A stretch of DNA of 64,000 bases from CAVQKZ01 sp963837325. Its GTDB lineage: Bacteria > Actinomycetota > Actinomycetes > Mycobacteriales > Jatrophihabitantaceae. The translations under genes were made by a program, and so were the position numbers. The notes under the pieces were generated by a model that ran no database searches, had not been told where the DNA came from, and saw only the letters and a program-made list of their open reading frames with translations. Below are positions 1 through 8,139 of this stretch, piece after piece. How positions within the stretch are numbered: the stretch's first letter is position 1; every line of letters begins with the position of its first letter. Location: assembly GCA_963837325.1 (NCBI GenBank), contig CAWIMV010000001.1:1116001-1180000 (forward strand), given 5' to 3'.

Positions 1-1339
1 CAAGGACGCCGGCGTTCCCGTGCTCGGTACCCAGCCCGAGGCGATCGACCTGGCCGAGCACCGGGGGGCGTTCGGGCGGGTCCTCGCCGCAGCCGGGCTG
101 CCCTCGCCCAAGCACGGCACGGCGTTCTCGTTCGAGCAGGCGAAGGCGGTGGCCGACGAGATCGGTTATCCGGTCTTGGTGCGCCCGTCCTACGTGCTGG
201 GCGGCCGGGGCATGGAGATCGTCTACGACGAGCGGCACCTGTCCGACTACATCTCGCGGGCCACCGAGATCACCCCCGAACACCCGGTGCTCGTCGACCG
301 GTTCCTCGACGACGCGATCGAGATCGACGTCGACGCGCTGTACGACGGCACCGACCTCTACCTCGGTGGCGTCATGGAGCACATCGAGGAAGCCGGCATC
401 CACTCCGGCGACTCGGCCTGTGCCCTGCCGCCGATCACCCTCGGCGCGGCCGACATCGCATCGGTGCGGGCCTCGACGCTCGCACTCGCGCGCGGCATCG
501 ACGTGCGCGGTCTCATCAACGTGCAGTACGCCCTGGTCGGCGACATCCTCTACGTGCTGGAGGCCAACCCGCGGGCCAGTCGCACGGTGCCGTTCGTGTC
601 CAAGGCGACCGCCGTCCCGCTCGCCAAGGCCGCCGCCCGAATCGCCGTGGGCGCCACGATTGCCGAGCTGCGGGCAGAGGGGCTGTTGCCGCGGACGGCC
701 GACGGGGGAGCGCTGCCCGACGACGCGCCGATCGCGGTGAAGGAGGCGGTGCTGCCGTTCCACCGGTTCCGGACCCAGGGCGGCGACCAGGTCGACTCGA
801 TCCTCGGCCCGGAGATGAAGTCCACCGGCGAGGTGATGGGCTTCGACCAGACCTTCGGTAGCGCGTTCGCCAAGAGCCAGGCTGCCGCTTACGGGTCGCT
901 GCCGGTCAAGGGCACGGTGTTCGTGAGCATCGCCAACCGCGACAAGCGCGCGGCCATCTTCCCGGTGAAGCGGCTGTCGGACCTCGGCTTCCGGGTGCTG
1001 GCGACGGTTGGTACGGCGCAGGTGTTGCGGCGCAACGGCGTGGACGCCGAGGTGGTCGGCAAGTTCAGCGACGGCCCCGGCAACGTGGTCGAGCGGATCC
1101 TGGCCGGCGAGGTCGACCTGGTGCTGAACACACCGTGGGGCTCGGCCGGCAACTCCGGACCGCGGGTCGACGGCTACGAGATCCGCACTGCGGCCGTGTC
1201 GGCCGGCATCCCGTGCCTGACCACCGTGCAGGCCGCAGCCGCCGCGGTGCAGGGCATCGAGGAGCTCACCCGCGGCGAGGTTGCGGTCCGCTCGCTGCAG
1301 GACCTCCACGCCCAACTAGCGTCCTGGCGCGCGCAGTGA
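1..1339 (+). CDS. carB: Carbamoyl-phosphate synthase large subunit, C-terminal part (cut by window edge)
   Basis: The reading frame is open from base 2, so the 5' part of the gene lies outside the window; 445 residues are visible. CarB makes carbamoyl phosphate from bicarbonate, ATP and ammonia supplied by the CarA glutaminase, for pyrimidine and arginine synthesis in the cytoplasm. The visible part begins inside the second ATP-grasp half (VLVRPSYVLGGRGMEIVYDE, then VLEANPRASRTVPFVSKAT, which carries metal- and ATP-binding residues). From about residue 300 it continues into the MGS-like allosteric domain (GTVFVSIANRDK, then LVLNTPWG), where UMP and ornithine act in the E. coli enzyme. PyrK-, PyrD- and PyrF-type genes follow on the same strand, as in actinobacterial pyr operons. 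A hairpin repeat starts 6 nt after the stop codon and may weaken read-through. Confidence 0.97.
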   Translation, partial: KDAGVPVLGTQPEAIDLAEHRGAFGRVLAAAGLPSPKHGTAFSFEQAKAVADEIGYPVLVRPSYVLGGRGMEIVYDERHLSDYISRATEITPEHPVLVDRFLDDAIEIDVDALYDGTDLYLGGVMEHIEEAGIHSGDSACALPPITLGAADIASVRASTLALARGIDVRGLINVQYALVGDILYVLEANPRASRTVPFVSKATAVPLAKAAARIAVGATIAELRAEGLLPRTADGGALPDDAPIAVKEAVLPFHRFRTQGGDQVDSILGPEMKSTGEVMGFDQTFGSAFAKSQAAAYGSLPVKGTVFVSIANRDKRAAIFPVKRLSDLGFRVLATVGTAQVLRRNGVDAEVVGKFSDGPGNVVERILAGEVDLVLNTPWGSAGNSGPRVDGYEIRTAAVSAGIPCLTTVQAAAAAVQGIEELTRGEVAVRSLQDLHAQLASWRAQ

Positions 1340-1343
1340 TCCC

Positions 1344-1400
1344 GGCTTGGCCCCGTAGCCGGGCGACCCGCCGCGCAGTTGCCTGCTCAGGGGCCAAGCC
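1344..1400 (+). repeat. Palindromic intergenic repeat, copy 1 (hairpin family)
   Basis: An 11-bp perfect inverted repeat, GGCTTGGCCCC at 1344-1354 and GGGGCCAAGCC at 1390-1400, encloses a loop that carries AGCCGGGCGACCCGCCGC. The same arms and inner block recur at 5035-5087 (opposite strand) and 12628-12679. All three copies follow a stop codon by 6-11 nt and have the same orientation relative to the upstream gene. The role is inferred: a T-tract-free terminator or mRNA 3'-end stabiliser of the REP type. The conservation of the inner block goes beyond what a hairpin needs. Confidence 0.8.
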
Positions 1401-1412
1401 GGGCGGTGTGCG

Positions 1413-2273
1413 GTGGTGACCCCGGTCCAGGAGACGGCCGAGATCTTCGGCGTGCGCCGGGTCGGCGAGTACGTCGAGTTCACCGTCGTCGCGCCCGGGG
1501 TGGCCGCCGGCTTCCGGCCCGGGCACTTCGTCGCGGTCGCCGTCGGCGGCGACAACTCGCCGATGCTGTTGCGACGCGCGTTCGCGCTGTACGGCGCCAC
1601 GCCATCGGGGACGTTCGCCGGCACCGTCCAGTTCGTCGTGGCCGAACACGGGCCGGGCACGAAGTGGCTGGTGCAACGGCAGGCCGGCGAAACACTCGAC
1701 GTGGTCGGCCCGCTCGGGACACCGTTCGCGCTGCCCGCCGCACCGGCTCCGGCGGTGCTGGTCGGCGGCGGATACGGCACCGCCCCGCTGATCCCGCTCG
1801 CCTCGGCCCTGCTCGCAGCCGGTTCGCCGGTCGAGATGATCGTGGGTGCCGCGTCGGCGTCGCGGCTGTTCGGTGAGATGGTGGCCAAGCGCACGATCGG
1901 CGCGGTGACCGTGACCACCGACGACGGCTCGGCCGGCCGGCAAGGACTGGTTACCGACGCGCTGCCCGACGCCATCGAGCGGGTCCAGGCCGAGGTCGTG
2001 TACGCCTGCGGCCCGATGGCCATGCTGCGGGCGGTCAGCGACGTCGCGCGGGCGCAGTCGATCCACGCGCAGGTCGCGGTCGAAGAGGCGATGGCCTGTG
2101 GCATCGGCGTCTGCATGACCTGCGTTCTCCCGGTGCGCGGCGCCGACGGCGCCTCGAGGTTCGTCCGCGCCTGCGTCGAGGGACCGGTGTTCGACGCCGA
2201 GCGGGTGCGGTGGGCCGACGTGGGCAGCTTGCCGGCCGACCTCGTCGGCGCCGTCGCCATGAGCGGGCACTGA
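1413..2273 (+). CDS. pyrK: Dihydroorotate dehydrogenase electron-transfer subunit (PyrK-like)
   Basis: This 286-residue iron-sulfur flavoprotein passes electrons from the PyrD FMN towards NAD in class 1B dihydroorotate dehydrogenases. It has a ferredoxin-reductase-like FAD-binding barrel (LLRRAFALYG near residue 50), a nucleotide-binding segment (VLVGGGYGTAPLIPLA near 115), and a C-terminal [2Fe-2S] site with cysteines in MACGIGVCMTC plus a fourth Cys in FVRACVEG. That matches the usual Cys pattern of PyrK. The start is GTG GTG just after the hairpin repeat; a few upstream in-frame starts cannot be excluded. The stop lies 1 nt before pyrD, so the two subunits are probably made together. Some actinobacteria annotate this gene as pyrDII. 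Confidence 0.9.
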   Translation: MVTPVQETAEIFGVRRVGEYVEFTVVAPGVAAGFRPGHFVAVAVGGDNSPMLLRRAFALYGATPSGTFAGTVQFVVAEHGPGTKWLVQRQAGETLDVVGPLGTPFALPAAPAPAVLVGGGYGTAPLIPLASALLAAGSPVEMIVGAASASRLFGEMVAKRTIGAVTVTTDDGSAGRQGLVTDALPDAIERVQAEVVYACGPMAMLRAVSDVARAQSIHAQVAVEEAMACGIGVCMTCVLPVRGADGASRFVRACVEGPVFDAERVRWADVGSLPADLVGAVAMSGH

Positions 2274-2274
2274 C

Positions 2275-3243
2275 ATGGCCGACCTCACCGCGACGCTGGC
2301 GAGCCTCGAGCTGCCGAACCCGGTGCTCACCGCCTCCGGCTGTGCCGCTGCGGGGCGGGAGCTGCACCAGTTCTTCGACGTCGCCCGGCTCGGGGCAGTC
2401 GTCACCAAGTCGATCATGACCCGGCCCCGGTCCGGTCGCGCGACCCCGCGGATGGCTGAGACGCCGAGCGGAATGCTCAACTCGATCGGCCTGCAGGGCC
2501 CCGGTATCGATTCCTTCATCGAGCACGACCTGGCCTGGCTGGCCGAGCACGGTGCCCGCACGGTCGTGTCCATCGCCGGCGGGCACACCGACGAGTACGT
2601 CGAACTGACCCGCAAGCTCAGCGGGAACCCGGCCGTGTCGATGCTCGAGGTGAACATCTCCTGCCCGAACGTCGAAAGCCGCGGGCAGGTCTTCGCCTGC
2701 GACGCGATCGCGTCCTCCCGCGTGATCGGGGCCGTGCGACGGGCCGCGGATCCGTCGATCCCGGTGTTCGCCAAGCTGTCGCCCGACGTCACCGACATCA
2801 CGCTGATCGCCCGGGCCTGCGCCGACGCCGGCGCGGACGGCTTCTCCTTGATCAACACGCTGCTGGGACTGGTCATCGACACCGACACGATGGCGCCGGC
2901 ACTCGGCGGGGTCACCGGCGGTCTGTCGGGGCCGGCGATCCGGCCGGTCGCGGTGCGCTGCGTCTGGCAGGTGAAGCGGGCGCTACCGCAACTGCCGATC
3001 CTGGGCATGGGGGGAATCCGGTCCGGCCTCGACGCGCTGCAGTTCATCCTGGCCGGCGCGTCGGCCGTGTCGGTCGGCACGGCCGTGTTCGGTGACCCGC
3101 ATGCGCCGATGCGGGTGCTTACCGAACTCGACGCCGCTCTCGACGAACGCGGCTTCGCGTCGCTGGCAGATGCGGTCGGGTATGCGCATCGCACGCCCGA
3201 ACCGCGTCTCACACCGGCCGCAGCCGAAGCGGCGGCGTCGTGA
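2275..3243 (+). CDS. pyrD: Dihydroorotate dehydrogenase, class 1B catalytic subunit
   Basis: The gene encodes a 322-residue cytosolic FMN enzyme that oxidises dihydroorotate to orotate. It lacks the N-terminal membrane helix of class 2 enzymes and is paired with the PyrK-like gene just upstream, both of which point to class 1B. The protein starts with a short hydrophilic segment, then LPNPVLTASG, the substrate-binding NSIGLQGPG, and NISCPNV with Cys130 at the position of the catalytic base. FMN-phosphate contacts follow in LGMGGIRSGLDALQFI and GASAVSVGTAVF. The ATG is 1 nt after the pyrK stop. The pyrF start overlaps the end of pyrD (GTGA), which suggests translational coupling along the operon. 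Confidence 0.95.
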   Translation: MADLTATLASLELPNPVLTASGCAAAGRELHQFFDVARLGAVVTKSIMTRPRSGRATPRMAETPSGMLNSIGLQGPGIDSFIEHDLAWLAEHGARTVVSIAGGHTDEYVELTRKLSGNPAVSMLEVNISCPNVESRGQVFACDAIASSRVIGAVRRAADPSIPVFAKLSPDVTDITLIARACADAGADGFSLINTLLGLVIDTDTMAPALGGVTGGLSGPAIRPVAVRCVWQVKRALPQLPILGMGGIRSGLDALQFILAGASAVSVGTAVFGDPHAPMRVLTELDAALDERGFASLADAVGYAHRTPEPRLTPAAAEAAAS

Positions 3244-4067
3244 GCTTCGGGGAGCGCCTGGACGCCGCCCTCACCGCCCGGGGCTCGCTTTGCGTCGGCA
3301 TCGATCCGCACCCGGCCCTGCTCTCAGCCTGGGGGCTCGGCGACGATGTCGACGGGCTGGCCCGCTTCGCCGACATCTGCGTCGAGGGTCTGGCGCCGGT
3401 CGCCGCCGTGGTCAAGCCCCAGTCCGCCTTCTTCGAGGCCTACGGCTCGGGCGGCATCGCCGTACTCGAGCGAACGATCGCCGGCTGCCGCGCCGCCGGC
3501 GCCTCGGTGCTGCTCGACGTCAAGCGCGGCGACATCGGCACGACGATGGCCGCATACGCCCGGGCCTACCTGGATCCGGGCGCGCCGCTAGCAGTTGACG
3601 CGGTCACGCTGTCGCCATATCTCGGCGTCGGCGCACTGCAACCGGCCTTCGACGCCGCTGAGCAGCACGACGCCGGCGTGTTCGTGCTGGCGCTGACCTC
3701 GAACCCCGAAGGCACCCAGGTGCAGCGCGCCTGCGGCGACGACGGCCGGTCGGTGGCTCAAGTGGTGCTCGATGAGTTGGCGCAGCGCAATGCCGGTGCG
3801 GCGCCTATCGGTTCGCTTGGCGTCGTCGTCGGCGCGACGATCGGCGGCACCGACGTCGACCTGACCAAGCTCAACGGGCCGTTCCTCGTCCCCGGCGTGG
3901 GCGCTCAGGGCGGCACCGCTGCGGACGTGCGGCGGATCTTCGGCGACGCGCTGTCGGCGGTGCTGCCCAGCGTGTCCCGCGAGGTGCTGCGGTCTGGGCC
4001 GGACGTCACGGCGCTCAGGGCCACCGTCGCCCGGCTCGTAGACGACTTCGCGTTTCTGCGGGCCTGA
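3240..4067 (+). CDS. pyrF: Orotidine 5'-phosphate decarboxylase, type 2
   Basis: PyrF catalyses the last step of UMP synthesis, decarboxylation of OMP. The protein has 275 residues, the length of the type 2 (long) bacterial family rather than the roughly 230-residue E. coli form. The catalytic charge network is visible as DVKRGD at residues 93-98 (Asp93, Lys95, Asp98). Near the C-terminus, FLVPGVGAQGG supplies the phosphate-binding glycine loop. The GTG start overlaps the pyrD stop by 4 bp (GTGA). The stop is only 3 bp from the stop of the convergent aldo/keto reductase. In many actinobacteria mihF and gmk follow pyrF directly; here both are displaced by a minus-strand block of five genes. 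Confidence 0.96.
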   Translation: MSFGERLDAALTARGSLCVGIDPHPALLSAWGLGDDVDGLARFADICVEGLAPVAAVVKPQSAFFEAYGSGGIAVLERTIAGCRAAGASVLLDVKRGDIGTTMAAYARAYLDPGAPLAVDAVTLSPYLGVGALQPAFDAAEQHDAGVFVLALTSNPEGTQVQRACGDDGRSVAQVVLDELAQRNAGAAPIGSLGVVVGATIGGTDVDLTKLNGPFLVPGVGAQGGTAADVRRIFGDALSAVLPSVSREVLRSGPDVTALRATVARLVDDFAFLRA

Positions 4068-4070
4068 TTC

Positions 4071-5012
4071 CTAGGTCGTCAGCTCGTCGAGCTCGGCGAG
4101 ATCGTCCAGGCTCGGCCGCCATTCGCCCGCGGCGACGTTTGCGATGACCTGATCGCGCGACGTCGCACCCGCGATCACGCTCGACACAGCTGGTTGTGCG
4201 GCTAGGCCGCCGATCGCGACGTCGAGCAGCGAAATGGAGCGGGCGGCAGCGAACGCCTCAAGAGCCTCGACCACGTCGAATCTGGCGGCGGCGAATGTTG
4301 CCTCACGGCCCGCCGCCGCCAGCCGGCTGCCCGCCGGTGCCGGCTCGCCGCGGCGGTACTTGCCGGTGAGCAGGCCGTTGGCCAGCGGGAAGTAGGGCAG
4401 CAGACCGATGCCGTAGTGCTCCAGCGCCGGCAGCAGATCGTCCTCGGCGTCGCGGTTGAGCAGGCTGTACTCGTTCTGGGCGCTGACGAACCGCTCGTGA
4501 CCGCGGTCGCGCGCGGTCCACTCGGCGTCGGCCACCTGCCAGCCCGCGAAGTTGGAGCTGCCGAGGTAACGCACCTTGCCGGCGCGCACCAGCTCCGACA
4601 GCGCCGACAGTGTCTCCTCGATCGGCGTCACCGGGTCGGGGCGGTGCAGTTGGTACAGGTCGATCCAGTCGGTGTTGAGCGCGCGCAGCGACGACTCGAC
4701 GGCGCGCAGGATGTAACGGCGCGAACCGCGCGCACCCCAGTCCGCGCCGTTGTCACGACCGCGCTTGCGCACGTCGCCGCCGAACTTGGTCGCGATGACG
4801 ACGTCGTCGCGACGCCCGGCCAGGGCCTTCCCGAGCCGCTCCTCGGATTTGCCGTACGCGTCCGCCGTGTCGAACAGGCTGATGCCGGCGTCGAGCGCAG
4901 CGTGCACCACCTCACGGCTGCCCGCTTCGTCGAGCTTCATGCCGAAGTTGTTGGTGCCCAATCCGACGGCGGACACGACCAGACCCGAGTCGCCGAGGTG
5001 CCGAAACTCCAT
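4071..5012 (-). CDS. Aldo/keto reductase
   Basis: A 313-residue NADPH-dependent oxidoreductase with the TIM-barrel aldo/keto reductase fold. The catalytic tetrad is complete: Asp48 and Tyr53 in FDTADAYGKSEE, Lys76 in IATKFGG, His123 in LYQLHRPD. The SSNF strand and the C-terminal SSVIAGATSRDQV region fit the nicotinamide and phosphate pockets. Such proteins reduce aldehydes, ketones or quinones; the substrate cannot be read from sequence. The gene appears to be a single unit: a hairpin repeat and 22 bp separate its start from the transhydrogenase operon. A TAGGGT hexamer sits 7 nt before the ATG (bases 5020-5025, minus strand), so the mRNA may be leaderless. Its stop nearly abuts pyrF. Confidence 0.93.
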   Translation of the reverse strand: MEFRHLGDSGLVVSAVGLGTNNFGMKLDEAGSREVVHAALDAGISLFDTADAYGKSEERLGKALAGRRDDVVIATKFGGDVRKRGRDNGADWGARGSRRYILRAVESSLRALNTDWIDLYQLHRPDPVTPIEETLSALSELVRAGKVRYLGSSNFAGWQVADAEWTARDRGHERFVSAQNEYSLLNRDAEDDLLPALEHYGIGLLPYFPLANGLLTGKYRRGEPAPAGSRLAAAGREATFAAARFDVVEALEAFAAARSISLLDVAIGGLAAQPAVSSVIAGATSRDQVIANVAAGEWRPSLDDLAELDELTT

Positions 5013-5019
5013 GGTGCCG

Positions 5020-5025
5020 ACCCTA
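5020..5025 (-). promoter_or_regulatory. Candidate -10 element of a leaderless promoter (aldo/keto reductase)
   Basis: TAGGGT on the minus strand lies 7 nt before the ATG, with no Shine-Dalgarno sequence between. This fits the TANNNT, 6-8 nt, start-codon pattern seen at gmk, def, rpe, acs and others in this window. No convincing -35 was identified. Confidence 0.5.
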
Positions 5026-5034
5026 CTGAACCGT

Positions 5035-5087
5035 CTTGGCCCCTCAGCCGGGAACGCGGCGGCGCGTCGCCCGGCTGCAGGGCCAAG
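5035..5087 (-). repeat. Palindromic intergenic repeat, copy 2 (hairpin family)
   Basis: Read on the minus strand it begins with CTTGGCCC and ends with GGGCCAAG. An inner pair, AGCCGGG and CCCGGCT, extends the stem, and the inner block AGCCGGGCGACGCGCCGC matches copies 1 and 3. It starts 11 nt after the pntB stop in pntB orientation and ends 22 bp before the aldo/keto reductase start. The probable role is 3'-end formation of the pnt mRNA. As in the other copies there is no T tract. Confidence 0.8.
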
Positions 5088-5098
5088 CCAGCGGGAGA

Positions 5099-6508
5099 TC
5101 AGCCCACGAGGGTCTTGGTGGCCGCGACGAGCGTGGCCAGGCCCTTCTTCGCGTCGGTGAAGAACATGCTGGTCTTCGCGTCGGTGTAGAGCTCGTTGTC
5201 GATGCCGGCATAGCCAGAGGCCATCGACCGCTTCACGACGATGATCGACTTGGCCTGGTCGACGTTGAGGATCGGCATTCCCGACACGGCGTTGCCCGGG
5301 CGACGCGCCGCCGGGTTCGTGACGTCGTTCGCGCCGACCACCAGCGCGACGTCGGAGCGTTCGAACTCGGAGTTGATCTCGTCCATCTCCTTGAGCTGGT
5401 CATAAGGCACGTTGGCCTCCGCCAGCAGCACGTTCATGTGCCCGGGCATGCGTCCGGCCACCGGGTGGATGGCGTAGGAGACCTCGACGCCGCGCTGCTC
5501 GAGCACCTCGCCGAGCTCGCGGAGCTCGTGCTGGGCCTGCGCAGCGGCCAGCCCGTAGCCAGGCACGATGATCACCTTTGACGCGTAGGCCAGCTGCAAG
5601 GCGGCATCGTCCACGGCGATCGACTTCACCGGCCCGCCCGCGCCCTCGGCGACGTCGGTGCCGACCGCGCCAGTGCCGAACCCGCCCGCGATGATGTTGA
5701 GCACGGAGCGGTTCATCGCGTCGGCCATCAGCTTGGTCAGGATTCCACCCGAGGCCCCGACCAGGGCACCGGCGATCACCAGGATGACGTTGCCGAGCAC
5801 GAAGCCGGCCATCGCGACTGCCGTCCCGGTGAATGCGTTCAGCAGCGAGATGACGACCGGCATGTCCGCGCCGCCGATCGGCAGCACCATCAACAGCCCG
5901 AACAGCACGGCGGCCACCACGACGCCGAGCAGCACGAACTGGTTGTGCGCACCGGCCACGATCCAGACGCTGCCGCCGACCGCGGCGAGGGCCACCACGC
6001 CGGAAGCCAGCCGCGAACCGGCGAAGGAGACAGGCTGGGACAGATAGCCCTGCAGCTTGCCCGCGGCCAACACCGACCCGGAGAACGTGACACCGCCGAT
6101 GACGATGTCGAGCACGGTGGCCGTGGCGGTTCCGGCCGGCAGACGGCTGTCGAGGTGGTACTCGGTGATCGCGATCAGCGCGGCGGCTCCGCCGCCGACC
6201 GCATTGAACAGCGAGACCAACTGCGGCATGTTCGTCATCTGCACAGTTCGCGCGGAATACAAGCCGTACCCGCCGCCGATCAGCGCTCCGGCCAACAGTA
6301 CGCCCCAGCGCGTGGCGTTCATGTGGGCCGCGCCCTGGTTGTCGCCGACGCCGATGAGGACGGCCACGATGGCGACGAGCATGCCGAACGCCGACAGCTG
6401 GTTGCCGCGGCGCGCCGTGGCCGGCGAGTTCATGAAATGCAACCCGAGCACGAAGCACGCGGCCCCGAACAGCGACGCGAAGCGGATGCCGGTCTCGAGC
6501 CCCGTCAC
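5099..6508 (-). CDS. pntB: NAD(P) transhydrogenase beta subunit
   Basis: PntB forms the second membrane part and the NADP(H)-binding domain III of proton-translocating transhydrogenase, which couples hydride transfer between NADH and NADP+ to proton flow across the inner membrane. The 469-residue protein has about 290 residues of closely spaced hydrophobic helices. The soluble domain follows with IVPGYGLAAAQAQHEL (Rossmann turn), HPVAGRMPGHMNVLLAEA, VALVVGANDVTNPAARRP and VVKRSMASGYAGIDN, all signature NADP-site segments. It overlaps pntAb by 4 bp (GTGA-type junction), the last gene of a three-gene minus-strand operon. A hairpin repeat follows the stop. The complex would supply NADPH for biosynthesis. 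Confidence 0.96.
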   Translation of the reverse strand: MTGLETGIRFASLFGAACFVLGLHFMNSPATARRGNQLSAFGMLVAIVAVLIGVGDNQGAAHMNATRWGVLLAGALIGGGYGLYSARTVQMTNMPQLVSLFNAVGGGAAALIAITEYHLDSRLPAGTATATVLDIVIGGVTFSGSVLAAGKLQGYLSQPVSFAGSRLASGVVALAAVGGSVWIVAGAHNQFVLLGVVVAAVLFGLLMVLPIGGADMPVVISLLNAFTGTAVAMAGFVLGNVILVIAGALVGASGGILTKLMADAMNRSVLNIIAGGFGTGAVGTDVAEGAGGPVKSIAVDDAALQLAYASKVIIVPGYGLAAAQAQHELRELGEVLEQRGVEVSYAIHPVAGRMPGHMNVLLAEANVPYDQLKEMDEINSEFERSDVALVVGANDVTNPAARRPGNAVSGMPILNVDQAKSIIVVKRSMASGYAGIDNELYTDAKTSMFFTDAKKGLATLVAATKTLVG

Positions 6509-6822
6509 TTGGCGTCCTCGGTCGCGGGTGGAGCCGGCGCCGGGCGCTTGCGGAACATCTGCAGCATCCGGTCGGTGACGGCGTACCCGCCGACGACGTT
6601 GGCTGCCCCGAACGCGGCGGCAACGAAGGTGAGCACGTAGCCGAGCGTGCCGTGCACGTAGCCGGCCAAGATGATCACGCCGACCAGCACGACGCCGTGG
6701 ATGGAGTTCGCGCCCGACATCAACGGTGTGTGCAGAGTGGCCGGCACCTTACTGATCACCTCGAAGCCGACCAGGAGGGCCAGGACGAAGATCGTCATGT
6801 CGCCGACGAACGAACCGGTCAC
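6505..6822 (-). CDS. pntAb: NAD(P) transhydrogenase alpha subunit, membrane part (PntAb)
   Basis: A 105-residue membrane protein with three or four hydrophobic helices (MTIFVLALLVGFEVISKVP, VVLVGVIILAGYVHGTLGYV, LTFVAAAFGAANVVGGY) and a cytoplasmic tail after MLQMFRKRP. It corresponds to the C-terminal membrane segment that is fused to PntA in E. coli but is a separate gene in many actinobacteria and in Rhodospirillum. The annotated GTG overlaps the pntAa stop by 4 bp; an internal ATG eight codons later would give 97 residues and cannot be excluded. HTPLMSGANSIHG is the characteristic loop of domain II in this family. Confidence 0.93.
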   Translation of the reverse strand: MTGSFVGDMTIFVLALLVGFEVISKVPATLHTPLMSGANSIHGVVLVGVIILAGYVHGTLGYVLTFVAAAFGAANVVGGYAVTDRMLQMFRKRPAPAPPATEDAK

Positions 6823-7979
6823 TGGGCGGACTCCTTATCCAGCAGGGCTGCGGTGGCCGGTTGTACGACCGCGCCGTCGTGGGTGATGAGCACCCCGGCG
6901 GTGATCTCGTCCTCATCGGCCCGCAGCTGATCGATCGCGAGCGCGCCGTCGGCAACCAGGTGCAGCAGCAGCGCGCTGATGTTCCGGGCGTAGGTGTTCG
7001 ATGCCGACGTCGCCATCTGCGACGCGAGCGTGCCGGCGCCGATCACCGTCACCCCGTTGTCGGTGACGAAGGTTTCATCGGGCTTGGAGATCTCGACGTT
7101 GCCGCCGAGGTCCGATGCGGCCATGTCGACGATGACCGAGCCGGCCTTCATCCGGGCCACCGCATCAGCTGTGACCATCAGAGGGGGGCGTCGTCCCGGC
7201 ACTTGGGCGGTGGTGATGACGATATCGTGCTTGACGATGTGGTCGGTGAGCTCGGCCTGCTGGGCCGCCTGCTCCTCGGGGGTCAGCGCGCGGGCGTAGC
7301 CGCCTTCGCCGGCGCCGGACTCGACCGAGGTGAGCTCGATGAACTGTGCGCCCAAGGACTTGACCTCACCGCGGCTGGCCGGGCGCACGTCGTAGCCGCG
7401 CACGATCGCGCCCAGCCGCCGTGCGGTGCCGATCGCCTGCAGCCCGGCGACGCCCGCGCCGAGCACGAGCACCTCCGCGGGCCGGGACGTACCGGCCGCC
7501 GTCATCAGCAGCGGGAAGAAGCGATGGAAGTTGTCGGCGGCGACGAGCACGGCCTTGTAGCCGGCGACGTTGGCCTGTGACGACAAGGCATCCATACCCT
7601 GGGCCCGGGTCAGCGTCCGCGGCAGACCGTCGAGGCTGACCGCCGTGACGCCGCGCTGCGCGAGGTCGGCCATCAGCGCGGGGTCGAGCAGCGGCTGCAG
7701 CAGCCCGACGACGACTTGGCCCGAACGCAACTGCGCGGCGTCCGGCCGACCGACCGCCAGCAGCACGTCGGCGTCGGCGTAGACCTTGGCCGTGTCCACG
7801 ATCGTCGCGCCGGCCTGCTCGTAGCGCTCGTCCGGGAACCATGCGCGGGAGCCCGCGCCCGTCTCGACCAGCACCTCCAGACCGGAGTCCTTGAGCTTGA
7901 CCAGCACGTCCGGTGTCAGCGCCACTCGCCGCTCACCGGTGGCGACCTCCTTCACCACCCCGACCCGCAGCGCAGCCAT
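6819..7979 (-). CDS. pntAa: NAD(P) transhydrogenase alpha subunit, NAD-binding part (PntAa)
   Basis: This 386-residue soluble protein carries the NAD(H)-binding domain I of the proton-translocating transhydrogenase and resembles alanine dehydrogenase. It starts with VGVVKEVATGERRVALTPD. LVLGAGVAGLQAIGTARRLGA is the Rossmann dinucleotide-binding turn, and GYDVRPASRGEVKSLGA follows it. The ATG at 7979 was chosen over an in-frame start 39 nt upstream because AAGGAG lies 6 nt before it, an unusually good Shine-Dalgarno for this window, and because family members begin at this point. It is the first gene of the pntAa-pntAb-pntB operon. The 160 bp upstream, to the end of the phosphotransferase gene, must hold the promoter, but no clear -35/-10 pair stands out. 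Confidence 0.96.
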   Translation of the reverse strand: MAALRVGVVKEVATGERRVALTPDVLVKLKDSGLEVLVETGAGSRAWFPDERYEQAGATIVDTAKVYADADVLLAVGRPDAAQLRSGQVVVGLLQPLLDPALMADLAQRGVTAVSLDGLPRTLTRAQGMDALSSQANVAGYKAVLVAADNFHRFFPLLMTAAGTSRPAEVLVLGAGVAGLQAIGTARRLGAIVRGYDVRPASRGEVKSLGAQFIELTSVESGAGEGGYARALTPEEQAAQQAELTDHIVKHDIVITTAQVPGRRPPLMVTADAVARMKAGSVIVDMAASDLGGNVEISKPDETFVTDNGVTVIGAGTLASQMATSASNTYARNISALLLHLVADGALAIDQLRADEDEITAGVLITHDGAVVQPATAALLDKESAQ

Positions 7980-8139
7980 TCGCAGTCTCCTTGTTCCTCT
8001 GACCTGAGCGTCGATCAACGTTCGTAGGCGGGATCATCCTCGCCGCGCAGGGCCCAACGCCGTGTCGGGGGGCAATCTAAACCAGCGCGCTGCGGCGACG
8101 CCCACCGGTGTGCCGCTGCTCACCCGGAAAGACCGCCGG

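Noticed and set aside
1266..3311. 681-codon antisense open frame opposite pyrK and pyrD
   Set aside because: High GC leaves antisense frames open. The translation is low-complexity Arg/Pro/Ala/Gly with no family features, and the plus-strand genes are certain.
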